A stretch of DNA of 25,839 nt, taken from positions 1-25,839 of the forward strand of contig CAMJJO010000009.1 in NCBI GenBank assembly GCA_946406095.1. The letters are read 5' to 3'. The stretch's first letter is position 1. Each line of letters opens with the position of its first letter. The notes under the pieces were generated by a model. That model did no database searches, had not been told where the DNA came from, and saw only the letters and a list, made by a program, of their open reading frames with translations. This stretch comes from an uncultured Bacteroidales bacterium (lineage in GTDB: Bacteria > Bacteroidota > Bacteroidia > Bacteroidales > UBA932). This document shows positions 1 through 8,993 of the stretch, piece after piece. A program made the translations under genes and the position numbers.

Positions 1-773
1 GCCATCTCCGGGAAATTGTGGTACTGGGGGAACTTGCTGTATCCTCCTTTATAATAAATGGGGGCCTTGTCCTTATAGCCGTATTCGGTGACGGGTTGGG
101 AGAAACTAATTGCGAAGTAGGTGTAATTCGTTCTTGCCCAGCCGTTTGTGATACGGTATCCGGTTATCAGGGTGGGAGAAACCACGCGGACCTCTGCCCA
201 AAGGGTCTTGCCGTCATAATTGTAGATGCCGTGGTCGAGGTCCAGCACCAGATGGCCTCCGGCGGAGGGGAAGGTGTAGCGGTGCACGCCAACCCGCTGG
301 GTGGCGGTCAGTTCCGCCTTGATGCCGGAGTCCGCGAGGGTGACTTCGTAATGCCCTGCACCGGCGGATTCGGTGCTGTGGCTGAAGCGCTGGCGGTATC
401 CCGCATCGGGATCCTCTGCAGTGCCGGGAACCAGTTTCACCTCGCCCATGCCGGGCATGATGAGGATGTCTCCCAGGTCGGAGTGGCCGGTGCCGCTGAA
501 ATGGGTGTGGCTGAAGCCGACTATGGTGCTGTCGTCGTACTGGTAGCCGGCGCAATATTCATAGGTGCGCGGCTGATACTTGCCCTTGATGTTGTGGGGA
601 ATCATGTCGGTGTCCGGGCTGAGCTGCACGCCCCCGAAGGGGACGCATGCTCCGGGGAAGGTGTGCCCCATGCCGGCGGTGCCGATGAAAGGGTCGACGA
701 ATTGAGTTTTTTGTGCGTAAAGACTGAAAGTCAGGCAGATAAACGCCGTGGTTACTAAGATTCGTGTTTTCAT
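1..773 (-). CDS. GH92 family alpha-mannosidase, N-terminal part (runs off left edge)
   Basis: Exo-acting, calcium-dependent alpha-mannosidase family that trims mannose from N-glycans or related mannans, usually in the periplasm or at the outer surface. I read 257 residues in an open frame from the ATG at 773-771 to the window edge, so the C-terminal two thirds, with most of the catalytic barrel, are not visible. A signal peptide covers residues 1-20 (Lys/Arg start, hydrophobic core, SLYA cleavage). It is followed by the GH92 signature VDPFIGT at 26-32, the GHTFPGACVPFGGVQLSPDT block and GFSHTHFSGTG at about 86-96. The family call is firm from this N-terminal domain. The linkage cleaved (alpha-1,2, -1,3, -1,6 or phosphomannose) cannot be told without the catalytic part. 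It is transcribed divergently from the phosphoesterase operon, with 74 nt between start codons. Confidence 0.93.
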   Translation of the reverse strand, partial: MKTRILVTTAFICLTFSLYAQKTQFVDPFIGTAGMGHTFPGACVPFGGVQLSPDTDMIPHNIKGKYQPRTYEYCAGYQYDDSTIVGFSHTHFSGTGHSDLGDILIMPGMGEVKLVPGTAEDPDAGYRQRFSHSTESAGAGHYEVTLADSGIKAELTATQRVGVHRYTFPSAGGHLVLDLDHGIYNYDGKTLWAEVRVVSPTLITGYRITNGWARTNYTYFAISFSQPVTEYGYKDKAPIYYKGGYSKFPQYHNFPEM

Positions 774-777
774 ATTT

Positions 778-785
778 CAAAGATA
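778..785 (-). promoter_or_regulatory. Candidate -7 element (TATCTTTG) for the GH92 gene
   Basis: On the minus strand TATCTTTG matches the Bacteroidota -7 consensus TAnnTTTG exactly and ends only 4 nt before the ATG at 773. I see no good TTG -33 element at the usual distance; T-rich sequence lies there instead. If it is used, transcription would begin at or within a few bases of the start codon, giving a leaderless or nearly leaderless mRNA. Chance occurrence in AT-rich DNA is possible. Confidence 0.4.
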
Positions 786-810
786 AGGATTTTTTTATTA
801 GAAAAATTGC

Positions 811-818
811 TAACTTTA
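811..818 (+). promoter_or_regulatory. Weak candidate -7 element (TAACTTTA) for the 848-8993 operon
   Basis: TAACTTTA matches TAnnTTTG except for the last base and would place transcription initiation about 20-25 nt before the ATG at 848. The -33 region is only T-rich, with no clear TTG. It is listed because a promoter for the four-gene operon must lie close by and this is the best match I can see on the plus strand between 774 and 847. Confidence 0.25.
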
Positions 819-847
819 ACGGATTATTGACAATAAAACTTATTCTG

Positions 848-3379
848 ATGAAAAGATTCATCCATTTGCTTATTCTCTCTGCGGCATTGCTTGCCGCCGG
901 TTGTTCCGAGTATGACGACAGCGCCATCCTTTCCCGTCTGGAAAAACTTGAAAAGGATGTCGCGGGCCTCAAGTCGGATCTGGCGCGTGCCAACAGCGAC
1001 ATCGACGCCCTTCGCACCCTGATCGAGGTGGTTCAGCAGAACCAGCTCAAGCCCGGGGACGTGGTCAGCGTCACCAGCGTCAAACAGGTGGAGAAAGACG
1101 GCGTGAGCGGCTGGCAGATCAGCTTCTCGGACGGGCGTGAGCCCATCACCATCTGGAATGGAAAGGATTCCTCCGCGCCCGTGATAGGCGTCACCACAAT
1201 AGGCGGCGTTCTCTACTGGACCCTTGACGGCGTGCCGATGGTAGACCCTGCCACCGGGCAGAAACTTCCCGTGAGCGGCACCGACGGCATCACTCCCAAA
1301 CTCAAGATCGAAGATGGATACTGGTATGTGTCGTATGACGGAGAGGAAAGCTGGGTCAAGCTGAGCAAGGCAACTGCAGGTTCTGGAGGCGTAGCGTTCA
1401 GAAGCGTCGAAGTGGTGGACGGGAATGTGGTCTTCACCCTTACCGACGGCACCGTATACACGATTCCTCTCATCAGCGTCGAGAAGACCTCTGCCTTCGA
1501 CGAAAACGATATAGTCCTCTCGATGGGAGCAATCAGCGACGTGCATATCGGCAACGGATATGGCTCCGAGGCCAAGTTCACATCCGCCCTCAACCAGTTG
1601 AAGATGAGGGCCGCCGAGCATGATGCCAACGGGCTGGATGCTCTTGTCATAGTGGGAGACCTCGTGAATACCACGAATACCGGGCAGATATCTACTTTGA
1701 AGACCCTTTACGAACAGGTGTTCAATCCGGTCAATGTGCCTATGATCTACACGATCGGCAATCACGAGATGAATCCCGGATGCAACTGGTCCATCAACAC
1801 CGTTACCCAGAATGCGGTTTTCCGCGATATCCTTGGGGATAATTACTTCCTCACCGACCAGGACCAGACTTCCCGTATCAATTTCGAATGCAGGGACTGC
1901 AAAGTGGGGGATTATCACATCCTCTGCATCACCCCCAATGGCCCGAATCCCGTTGTGTACGATGCCCAGGCCCTCACATGGCTGAATGCCCGCCTCAAGG
2001 CCATCACCGAAGCGGATCCCGACCGTTACGTGCTGCTGGCGACCCATCCTATGATTTATCACACCGTATATGGTAGCGAACTGGGCACCTACTGGTACAC
2101 CTCGCAGCTGACCCCGATTCTCGAAGGTTATCCGCAGGTGGTTACTTTCGGCGGCCACCTTCACTTCCCCCTGAACGATCCGCGCAGCATCTGGCAGGGT
2201 GCATTCACCTCTCTCGGATGCGGATCTACCAGCTACATGGCGTTCGAGGGCGGAGCCTACGAAAACAAGAAGAGCGCAACCGTGCTGAATGATGCCGGAG
2301 AGTTCTCCGAAGGCCTTCTGGTGCAGTTCGACCGCAGCGGCAACGCCCGCTTCACCCGAATGGATTTCTATCGCTCCGCCGCCATTGGCAAGCCTTGGAT
2401 AATCGATGCTCCCAAGGGGGACAAGTCGCATCTGGCCACCTATGACCATGTCGCTCTCGCGGCTGCGAACAAGGCTCCCGTCCTTTCGACGGTGTCTTAC
2501 GACAACGGCGTGGTGACCTTCGCCGCCGGAACCGACGACGAGTTCGTCCACCATTACGACATTACCATAAAGAACGCCGGCGGAACCACAGTCGCAACCA
2601 AGAAGATAATGTCTGATTTCTACCGTGCGCCGCAAACCTCCATGATGAAGGACAGCTACAGCGTCAGTTTCGACAGCCTGGGCGATGGAGACTATACCGT
2701 GAGCGTGGTAGGCACCGATTCCTGGGGCGCCGAAAGCGAAGCCGTGAGCAAGGCTTTCACCATAGAGAACAACAATGTGGATGATGTTACCCCTTATCTA
2801 GGCACCTATACTCTCAATTCCAAGATATTCGAGCAGGGGCAGGCAACCATCCTGGACGGAACCATAGACATTACCTTGAGTGCTTCCGGAAAGACCCCCA
2901 ACAACATAAATATCAGCGGGCTGTATCAGAACGCGGTGCTTCCGGCAAGGCTCTCGGTAGATTCCGTCACCGGCGACGTGATTCTTGGCCTGTATTTCGA
3001 CGGAGCAAAGGGGCAGGCGCTTACCACTCCTGTCGAACAGGACGACACGAGCTATGGTTATGTAGCCTTCCTCCCCGGCCTCGGAACCGGATTCGTCAGC
3101 GGTACTTACAACTTCATCCCTTGCCCGATCACTTCGACTGCCAACTACGTATGGTGGTGGGGGAGCGTCTCCAACGACAAGACCAAGATCACGTTCAATA
3201 CCGCAAACAAGCAGGCACTGAAAAACGGCACCACCAATTACTATATCATTGCCATCAGCTGCGTGCTGTCCAAGACAGAGGATCTTTCGGCAAGCAATTT
3301 TGCTTCCACCTGGAACAAGGTCTACCAGGCCAATCCGAACAACAATATCACCAACGGAATGACATTCACAAAGAAATAA
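848..3379 (+). CDS. Calcineurin-like metallophosphoesterase lipoprotein with DUF4988-like N-terminal domain
   Basis: An 843-residue exported lipoprotein: hydrophobic signal 4-17, lipobox LAAGC with Cys19, then acidic residues (SEYDD) that fit surface export in Bacteroidota. Residues 22-65 form a heptad-like Leu/Ile-rich coiled coil leading into a DUF4988-like beta domain to about 215. Residues 221-445 are a two-metal phosphoesterase core with every expected ligand block: SDVH (D231, H233), VGDLV (D271), GNHE (N305, H306), ATHP (H400) and GGHLH (H437, H439). A fibronectin-like segment (about 540-640) and an unrecognised beta-rich C-terminal domain follow. The substrate is unknown: phosphomonoester or phosphodiester. 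It is the first gene of a four-gene operon, 1 nt ahead of the fucosidase. The ATG at 848 is preferred because the lipoprotein signal starts there; an in-frame upstream ATG at 764 would add 28 residues ahead of the signal and overlap the GH92 start. Confidence 0.88.
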   Translation: MKRFIHLLILSAALLAAGCSEYDDSAILSRLEKLEKDVAGLKSDLARANSDIDALRTLIEVVQQNQLKPGDVVSVTSVKQVEKDGVSGWQISFSDGREPITIWNGKDSSAPVIGVTTIGGVLYWTLDGVPMVDPATGQKLPVSGTDGITPKLKIEDGYWYVSYDGEESWVKLSKATAGSGGVAFRSVEVVDGNVVFTLTDGTVYTIPLISVEKTSAFDENDIVLSMGAISDVHIGNGYGSEAKFTSALNQLKMRAAEHDANGLDALVIVGDLVNTTNTGQISTLKTLYEQVFNPVNVPMIYTIGNHEMNPGCNWSINTVTQNAVFRDILGDNYFLTDQDQTSRINFECRDCKVGDYHILCITPNGPNPVVYDAQALTWLNARLKAITEADPDRYVLLATHPMIYHTVYGSELGTYWYTSQLTPILEGYPQVVTFGGHLHFPLNDPRSIWQGAFTSLGCGSTSYMAFEGGAYENKKSATVLNDAGEFSEGLLVQFDRSGNARFTRMDFYRSAAIGKPWIIDAPKGDKSHLATYDHVALAAANKAPVLSTVSYDNGVVTFAAGTDDEFVHHYDITIKNAGGTTVATKKIMSDFYRAPQTSMMKDSYSVSFDSLGDGDYTVSVVGTDSWGAESEAVSKAFTIENNNVDDVTPYLGTYTLNSKIFEQGQATILDGTIDITLSASGKTPNNINISGLYQNAVLPARLSVDSVTGDVILGLYFDGAKGQALTTPVEQDDTSYGYVAFLPGLGTGFVSGTYNFIPCPITSTANYVWWWGSVSNDKTKITFNTANKQALKNGTTNYYIIAISCVLSKTEDLSASNFASTWNKVYQANPNNNITNGMTFTKK

Positions 3380-3380
3380 T

Positions 3381-4721
3381 ATGATTGCAACGATTCTCAG
3401 TTTAGTAATGGCGTCGGCTCTGGCTGCGGCCCCCGGCGATGTAAAGGAAGGAATCCAGGGCTACGTGCCCACCGCGGAGGCGGCTGCCGCCAAAGAGCAG
3501 TTCCGCGACGACAAGTTCGGCGTATTCATCCACTGGGGCGTGTACTCTATGCTCGCCCGCGGCGAATGGGTGATGTTCAACGAGAAGATCCCCTATAAGG
3601 AATACTCCAAACTTCCCGGCGGATTCTATCCTTCGAAGTTCGATGCCGACCGCTGGGTGGCGCAGATCAAGGCCTCCGGCGCCAAGTACATCACCATCAC
3701 CTCCCGCCATCACGACGGATTCTCGATGTTCGACACCAAGGCTTCGGACTACGACATAATCGACGCTTCCCCTTTCAAGAGGGATGTGCTCAAGGAACTT
3801 GCCGATGCCTGCCACCGCCAGGGAATCAAGCTGAACTTCTACTATTCCCTGCTGGACTGGGGCCGGGACGACTATCCCCGCGATCCCGCCATCGCCCATA
3901 CCGATAAGGAAAGGGAGATGTATGCCAAGTACCTGGACTTCATGTGCGCCCAGATAACCGAGCTCCTCACCAACTACGGCCCCATCGGCTGCATCTGGTT
4001 CGACGGCGACTGGGCAAAGATCAAGAAGCCCGCACCCGGCGAGCAGATCAAGATAGATTTCGACTGGGGATACGAGCGCATCTACAGCCTCATCCACAGC
4101 CTGCAGCCCTCCTGCCTGGTGGGTAACAACCATCACCGCGTGCCCATTCCCGGGGAGGATATCCAGATCTTCGAACGCGATATCCCGGGAGAGAACCAGG
4201 CCGGCTACGGCCGCACCAGCCACGTCAGCACCGAACTGGCACTGGAAACCTGCAAGACACTGAACAAGAGTTGGGGATACGACATTAAGGACGAGAACTG
4301 GAAGTCCGTTCCCGAACTCATCCGCATACTCCTTGCCACCTCCGGCCGCAACGCCAACCTTCTGCTGAACGTAGGCCCCCAGCCGGACGGATGCATCCCC
4401 GAAGAGAGCGTCGTACGCCTCGCGGAGATGGGTAAGTGGCTGAGTGCCAATGGCGAAACCATTTTCGGCACTCGCGCCACCATGCTGAAGCCCCAGCCCT
4501 GGGGAGTGCTCACTCACAAGGAAGGCAAGATTTATCTGCACGTTATGGAGGCCCCGGAAGGCGGCGTCATCACCCTGCCCTTCAAGCTCAAGGCAAAGAA
4601 GGTGAAGGAGTTTGCCACCGGCGCTCCTCTCAAGTTCAAGAAAACGAAGAAGGACTTCACGGTTACCGTTCCTTCAGGTATCGACTGCACCATCGATTAC
4701 ATCATAGAGATCGATCTATGA
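3381..4721 (+). CDS. GH29 alpha-L-fucosidase
   Basis: Retaining exo-alpha-L-fucosidase that releases terminal fucose from host-type glycans such as blood-group, Lewis or core-fucose structures; exported, probably to the periplasm. The protein has 446 residues. A short signal peptide (1-17, ending ALAAA) precedes the barrel. GH29 hallmarks visible are FGVFIHWG at 46-53, SRHHDGF at 108-114, WFDGD at 206-210 with D208 as the expected nucleophile, and the ETC...WGY block around 289-300. The Glu of IFERD (E265) is a candidate acid/base, which I could not confirm by alignment. The length is near the lower end for GH29, with only a short C-terminal beta domain. The start codon is 1 nt after the phosphoesterase stop, and the stop overlaps the next start (ATGA), so the three genes are almost certainly cotranscribed and translationally coupled. 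Confidence 0.95.
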   Translation: MIATILSLVMASALAAAPGDVKEGIQGYVPTAEAAAAKEQFRDDKFGVFIHWGVYSMLARGEWVMFNEKIPYKEYSKLPGGFYPSKFDADRWVAQIKASGAKYITITSRHHDGFSMFDTKASDYDIIDASPFKRDVLKELADACHRQGIKLNFYYSLLDWGRDDYPRDPAIAHTDKEREMYAKYLDFMCAQITELLTNYGPIGCIWFDGDWAKIKKPAPGEQIKIDFDWGYERIYSLIHSLQPSCLVGNNHHRVPIPGEDIQIFERDIPGENQAGYGRTSHVSTELALETCKTLNKSWGYDIKDENWKSVPELIRILLATSGRNANLLLNVGPQPDGCIPEESVVRLAEMGKWLSANGETIFGTRATMLKPQPWGVLTHKEGKIYLHVMEAPEGGVITLPFKLKAKKVKEFATGAPLKFKKTKKDFTVTVPSGIDCTIDYIIEIDL

Positions 4722-6838
4722 GAAGGATAGGGCTCCTGCTGATTCCGCTCCTGCTTGCATTTTCGTGCGGGCAGGAGCCGGCGTTTCAGAACGGCCTGGA
4801 CCCCACCGCCACTCCGCTGGTGAGCGTGGATCCCTATTTCTCGCTCTGGTCCTTCGGCAAGGAGCTCAATGCCGACGTCACCCGTCACTGGACAGGCCGC
4901 AAGCAACCGGTTCTGGCGGCATTGAGGGTGGATGGTAAGGTGTACCGGGTGCTGGGGTGCGAAAACGCCAGGCTCGGAGTGCCGGAAGGCCGTAAACGGC
5001 CGCATCTGGAACCGGATTCCAGCTACCTTTATCGCGGGCCGGAAGTCTTTGTGGATGCGGCTGTGCAGACTGGGCATAACGTTCTGCCCACCAGAAGCTT
5101 ATATAGCTTCGACTGCGGGCCGGTCGAGCTCCGGCTTACCTTTACCTCTCCGCTTCTGCCGGGCAGGCTGGAGTTGCTGTCGCGCCCTGTAGGGTACGCC
5201 GCATTCGACGTCTCATCGAAGGACGGCCGCCCGCATGAGGTGCAACTGTATTTCGAGGCATCTCCCCGCCTGGCGATGAACTTCTATATGGTGCCGATGA
5301 AACTCGAGACAGGCTCCGCGGACGGGGTGGATTTCGCCCGCGCCGGAACCGTCTCGCAGGATGTGCTCGGCCGCGCAGCAGACGATATCCGCATAGACTG
5401 GGGATGGTTCTATCTGGCATCTGCCGGGAATAAAGGGCAAGTGGCTGTGGTTGAGGGAGTTCCGGCGCGCGAAGCATTCGCTGCAAACGGCACTCTGGCT
5501 GCCCGGCAGGGGAATCTTACGACTCCGGATTTCGTGCAGGATGATCTGGCGCTGGCCTGCACCTGCGACTTTGGCAAGGCCGTCCGCAACGGCAGCCGCA
5601 CCATCCTCCTGGCATACGACGACATCTACTCCATAAACTACCTCGGGCAGCCCCTGAGGCCATATTGGAACCGCTCCGGGAGTAATACCATCACCCGGGA
5701 GATCGCTGCCGCCGCCGCTCAGGAGAGGAAGGTCGGCAGGCTCTGCGCATCCTTCGACAAAGCGCTGCTGAAGGAGGCTCTGGAGGCCGGAGGAAAGGAG
5801 TACGCGGACCTCTGCGCCGCCGTCTTCCGCCAGGCCATCGCCGCGCACAAGCTGGTCGAGGGGCCGGACGGGGAACTGTTCTTCTTCTCGAAAGAGAACT
5901 TCTCCAACGGCAGCATAGGCACCGTGGACGTATCCTATCCTTCCGTGCCGCTGCTGTTGCTCTATAACAACGAACTCGCAAAGGGCCTGCTGAACCACAT
6001 ATACCGCTATGCTGAAAGCGATGCCTGGCCGAATGACTGGGCTCCGCACGATGTGGGAAGATATCCGCAGGCGCTGGGGCAGAACTACGGCAATACCATG
6101 CCTCTGGAGGAGTGCGGGAACATGCTGCTGCTGACCGCGGCGGTGGTGGCCGAAGACGGCGATGCCAGCTACGCCTCCAGGCATTGGGAGACGCTCAGCA
6201 AGTGGGCTGCGTATGCACTCGCGCACGGGCAACACCCTGAAAATCAGCTCTGTACCGATGACTTCGCCGGACGCCTGGCGAACAATGCCAACCTCTCCGC
6301 AAAGGCGATTCTGGGGGTGGCTGCCTATGGCAAGATGGCTGCGATGCTTGGGAAGGACGGCATTGCATCGTTCTACCTGGACTCTGCCGCCCGTATGGCT
6401 TCCATCTGGAAAGAAGAGGCCTTCGACGGGGACCACTACCGGCTCTCGTTCGACACCCCCGACACCTGGAGCCTGAAATACAATCTGGTCTGGGACAAAC
6501 TCCTGGGCCTGAACATCTTCGATCCTGCCATCATGGAGGCGGAGATCCCGTATTATCTTGGCAAAGAGAACCTATACGGCGTCCCTCTGGACTGCCGTGC
6601 CGGCTATACCAAGACGGACTGGGTGATGTGGGTGGCTTCGATGGCTCCGGACATGGAGACTTTCCAGCGCTTCGTGCATCCCCTGTACCGTTTCTACACC
6701 GATTCCGTTCTGCCCGGCCCGCTGAGCGACTGGACGGAAACCGAAACCCCGCGCTCTCACCAGATGCGCGGACGCTCCGTCATCGGCGGATTCTATATGA
6801 AAATGTATACCGACAGAATTAAAGACAAACGACCCTGA
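4718..6838 (+). CDS. GtaA-like DUF4965 family protein, copy 1 (predicted lipoprotein)
   Basis: A 706-residue member of the family named after fungal glutaminase A, with the architecture DUF4964 (about 25-95), DUF5127 (about 100-330), DUF4965 (about 335-510) and DUF1793 (about 515-695). The C-terminal half is expected to form an alpha/alpha toroid like many glycoside hydrolases. Conserved blocks are VDPYFS and TRHWTGRKQP near the N-terminus, APHDVG with D445, MPLEE with E464 and E465, and LCTDDFAG with D514 and D515. The signal ends in AFSC (Cys17), a plausible though imperfect lipobox, so membrane anchoring is likely. It overlaps the fucosidase stop by 4 nt and is followed after 1 nt by a paralogue. 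Glutaminase activity is the database name. In a glycan locus a glycosidase role is equally plausible and untested here. Confidence 0.87.
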   Translation: MRRIGLLLIPLLLAFSCGQEPAFQNGLDPTATPLVSVDPYFSLWSFGKELNADVTRHWTGRKQPVLAALRVDGKVYRVLGCENARLGVPEGRKRPHLEPDSSYLYRGPEVFVDAAVQTGHNVLPTRSLYSFDCGPVELRLTFTSPLLPGRLELLSRPVGYAAFDVSSKDGRPHEVQLYFEASPRLAMNFYMVPMKLETGSADGVDFARAGTVSQDVLGRAADDIRIDWGWFYLASAGNKGQVAVVEGVPAREAFAANGTLAARQGNLTTPDFVQDDLALACTCDFGKAVRNGSRTILLAYDDIYSINYLGQPLRPYWNRSGSNTITREIAAAAAQERKVGRLCASFDKALLKEALEAGGKEYADLCAAVFRQAIAAHKLVEGPDGELFFFSKENFSNGSIGTVDVSYPSVPLLLLYNNELAKGLLNHIYRYAESDAWPNDWAPHDVGRYPQALGQNYGNTMPLEECGNMLLLTAAVVAEDGDASYASRHWETLSKWAAYALAHGQHPENQLCTDDFAGRLANNANLSAKAILGVAAYGKMAAMLGKDGIASFYLDSAARMASIWKEEAFDGDHYRLSFDTPDTWSLKYNLVWDKLLGLNIFDPAIMEAEIPYYLGKENLYGVPLDCRAGYTKTDWVMWVASMAPDMETFQRFVHPLYRFYTDSVLPGPLSDWTETETPRSHQMRGRSVIGGFYMKMYTDRIKDKRP

Positions 6839-6839
6839 T

Positions 6840-8993
6840 ATGAAAAAGACGATCGCTCTCCTCAGTGCCCTGGCACTCTCCTGCGCCATCTACGCAGCGG
6901 CCCCCGTGAACTATCAGAACGACCTGCGCGCGCCCGCATATCCGCTGGTGACCGTGGATCCGTACTTCTCCGTATGGAGTTTCACCGACGAGGTGAATGA
7001 AGATATGACCCGCCACTGGAGCGGCCGCAAGCAGCCTATGCTGGCCGCTGTCCGGGTGGATGGGGTGACCTACCGCCTTCTGGGCAGCGAAAAGCAGGTC
7101 CCGGACCCGATGTTCGGCCGCAAGCCCCATCCCCAGCCGGATGATCCGTTGTATTTCCAGCAGGGCACGGAGGTCTTCACCACACCTGCCCGGCAGATAT
7201 CTGTGAATGTGCTTCCGACCAGCACCAACTATGAGTTCGAGTGCGGCCCGGTGAAGGTGAAGATGCGCTTTGTCTCCACCCTCCTGCTGGACGACCTCGA
7301 CCTCCTCTCCCGCCCGGTCAACTATGTGAGTTTCAGCGCGGAGCCCGTCGACAAGAAAAAGCATTCAGTGGAGTTCTACTTCGAGGCTTCACCGCGTCTG
7401 GCGGTGGATCTGGAGGTTGTGCCGGTGGTGCTTGAGAGCGGATCCGCCGATGGCGTGAAGTACCTGCGCACAGGCACCCTGGAGCAGAAGGTGCTCGAGA
7501 AGAGGGGAGATGACGTCCGCATCGACTGGGGCTATTTCTATATGGCTCCCGTGTCCGGCAAGGGCGCTTTGAGCGTGGTGCGTGCCGAGAGTGCAAGGAT
7601 GGTGTTCGCATCTTCCGGAAAACTGGATACCAAAGCCTACGGCAAGGGTAAGGCGGTGCATTCGAATAACTTCGTGAACGACGATGTCGCACTTGCCTGG
7701 TGCTTCGATATGAAGAAGATAAAGAAGGCGACCGAAGAGGTGCTGATGCTGGCATACGATGACGTGCAGTCCGTCAAGTTCCTTGGCAGGCCGATGAATC
7801 CTTACTGGAACCGCGACGGCAAGAATACCATCACGAAGGAGATGCAGAAGGCGGCGAAACTCTGGCCCAAACTGCAGGATCGCCTGAATATATTTGACTC
7901 TCAATTGATTAAAGAGGCCACCGAATCCGGCGGCAAGGAATACGCCGACCTGCTCTCGCTCGCCTACAGGCAGGCGGTTTCCGCCCACAAGCTGGTGCAG
8001 GCCGAGAACGGCAACCTCTACTTCATCTCCAAGGAGAACTTCTCCAACGGATGCGCCGGCACCGTGGACGTGACCTATCCGTCCATCCCCCTGTTCCTGA
8101 GGTACAACACGGAGATTGCCAAAGCGCTGGTGAATTTCATTTTTGATTACGCCGAAAGCGCCAAATGGAACAAAGTCTGGGCTCCCCACGATGTGGGTCA
8201 GTATCCCGATGCATACGGCCAGCACTATGGCAACTGGATGCCTCTGGAGGAGAGCGGCAATATGCTTCTTCTTACTGCAGCCATCCTGAAGCAGAGCCCC
8301 GATGCCAGCTTTGCGCAGAAACACTGGGTTTCGCTCACCAAATGGGCCCTGTATGCCCTTCAGAACGGGCAGAATCCCGAGAATCAGCTCTGCACCGACG
8401 ACTTCGCCGGCAAACTTGCATACAATGTGAACCTGAGTGCCAAGTCCATTCTGGGAGTGGCCGCATACGCCAAGATGGCCCGCCAGCTGGGCAGGGTGGA
8501 CGAAGCCAGGGCTTTCCAGGAATTCGCCATCAGCATGGCAGCCTCCTGGAAGGAGCGCGCTTTTGAAAATGATCACTTCCGCCTGACCTTTGACGGAGAA
8601 GGAACCTGGAGCCAGAAGTACAATCTTATCTGGGACAAGGCCCTCGGTCTCAATGTCTTCGAGGAAGAGATCGTGCCTATGGAACTGGAGTATTACAAGA
8701 AGCAGATGAATGAGTACGGCCTGCCTCTGGACAGCCGTCGTCAGTATTCAAAGACCGACTGGCAGCTCTGGACCGGTGCCATGTGCGGCAGTGTGGATGA
8801 CTTCCGCCAGTTCCTGCTTCCTGTCTACAAGTATTACAACGTGACTCCGGACCGTGTTCCTCTGGGTGACTGGGTCAATACCGATCAGCCTACATTCAAT
8901 GCGATGCAAGCCCGCTCGGTGGTCGGCGGCTTCTTCATGAAGTTGTACCTGGATCATCCAGTGAGTCCGCTCGCCGCTTCAAAGAAGAAGTAA
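6840..8993 (+). CDS. GtaA-like DUF4965 family protein, copy 2 (predicted periplasmic)
   Basis: A 717-residue paralogue of the preceding gene, colinear along its whole length. A 54-residue stretch near the N-terminus (PLVTVDPYFS to YRLLG) shares roughly two thirds of its residues with copy 1 by eye. It has the same DUF4964/DUF5127/DUF4965/DUF1793 order. The conserved acidic blocks are all present: APHDVG with D451, MPLEE with E470 and E471, LCTDDFAG with D520 and D521. The signal peptide looks like a type I signal (AIYA before AAPVNY, about 19 residues), with only a weak internal LSC, so I predict a soluble periplasmic protein, unlike copy 1. It is the last gene of the operon; its stop at 8991-8993 abuts a strong terminator. 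Biochemical function is unassigned beyond the family name glutaminase A. Confidence 0.87.
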   Translation: MKKTIALLSALALSCAIYAAAPVNYQNDLRAPAYPLVTVDPYFSVWSFTDEVNEDMTRHWSGRKQPMLAAVRVDGVTYRLLGSEKQVPDPMFGRKPHPQPDDPLYFQQGTEVFTTPARQISVNVLPTSTNYEFECGPVKVKMRFVSTLLLDDLDLLSRPVNYVSFSAEPVDKKKHSVEFYFEASPRLAVDLEVVPVVLESGSADGVKYLRTGTLEQKVLEKRGDDVRIDWGYFYMAPVSGKGALSVVRAESARMVFASSGKLDTKAYGKGKAVHSNNFVNDDVALAWCFDMKKIKKATEEVLMLAYDDVQSVKFLGRPMNPYWNRDGKNTITKEMQKAAKLWPKLQDRLNIFDSQLIKEATESGGKEYADLLSLAYRQAVSAHKLVQAENGNLYFISKENFSNGCAGTVDVTYPSIPLFLRYNTEIAKALVNFIFDYAESAKWNKVWAPHDVGQYPDAYGQHYGNWMPLEESGNMLLLTAAILKQSPDASFAQKHWVSLTKWALYALQNGQNPENQLCTDDFAGKLAYNVNLSAKSILGVAAYAKMARQLGRVDEARAFQEFAISMAASWKERAFENDHFRLTFDGEGTWSQKYNLIWDKALGLNVFEEEIVPMELEYYKKQMNEYGLPLDSRRQYSKTDWQLWTGAMCGSVDDFRQFLLPVYKYYNVTPDRVPLGDWVNTDQPTFNAMQARSVVGGFFMKLYLDHPVSPLAASKKK

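Noticed and set aside
827..832. TTGACA resembling a sigma-70 -35 box
   Set aside because: A -10 box at the usual spacing would fall inside the coding sequence, and Bacteroidota use the -33/-7 consensus instead.
764..847. An upstream in-frame ATG extending the phosphoesterase by 28 residues
   Set aside because: The extension would precede the lipoprotein signal, overlap the GH92 start and lies in the divergent intergenic region; the ATG at 848 gives a standard signal peptide.
824..2635. A 603-codon open frame antisense to the phosphoesterase gene
   Set aside because: It lies opposite a gene with complete catalytic motifs, its product is rich in Gly, His, Val and Arg without recognisable motifs or a signal, and such frames arise from the GC-rich third-position bias of the true gene.
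5213..6436. A 407-codon minus-strand frame over GtaA copy 1, and similar 395- and 414-codon frames over copy 2 and the esterase
   Set aside because: All mirror the real genes on the opposite strand and lack motifs, signals and ribosome-binding context.
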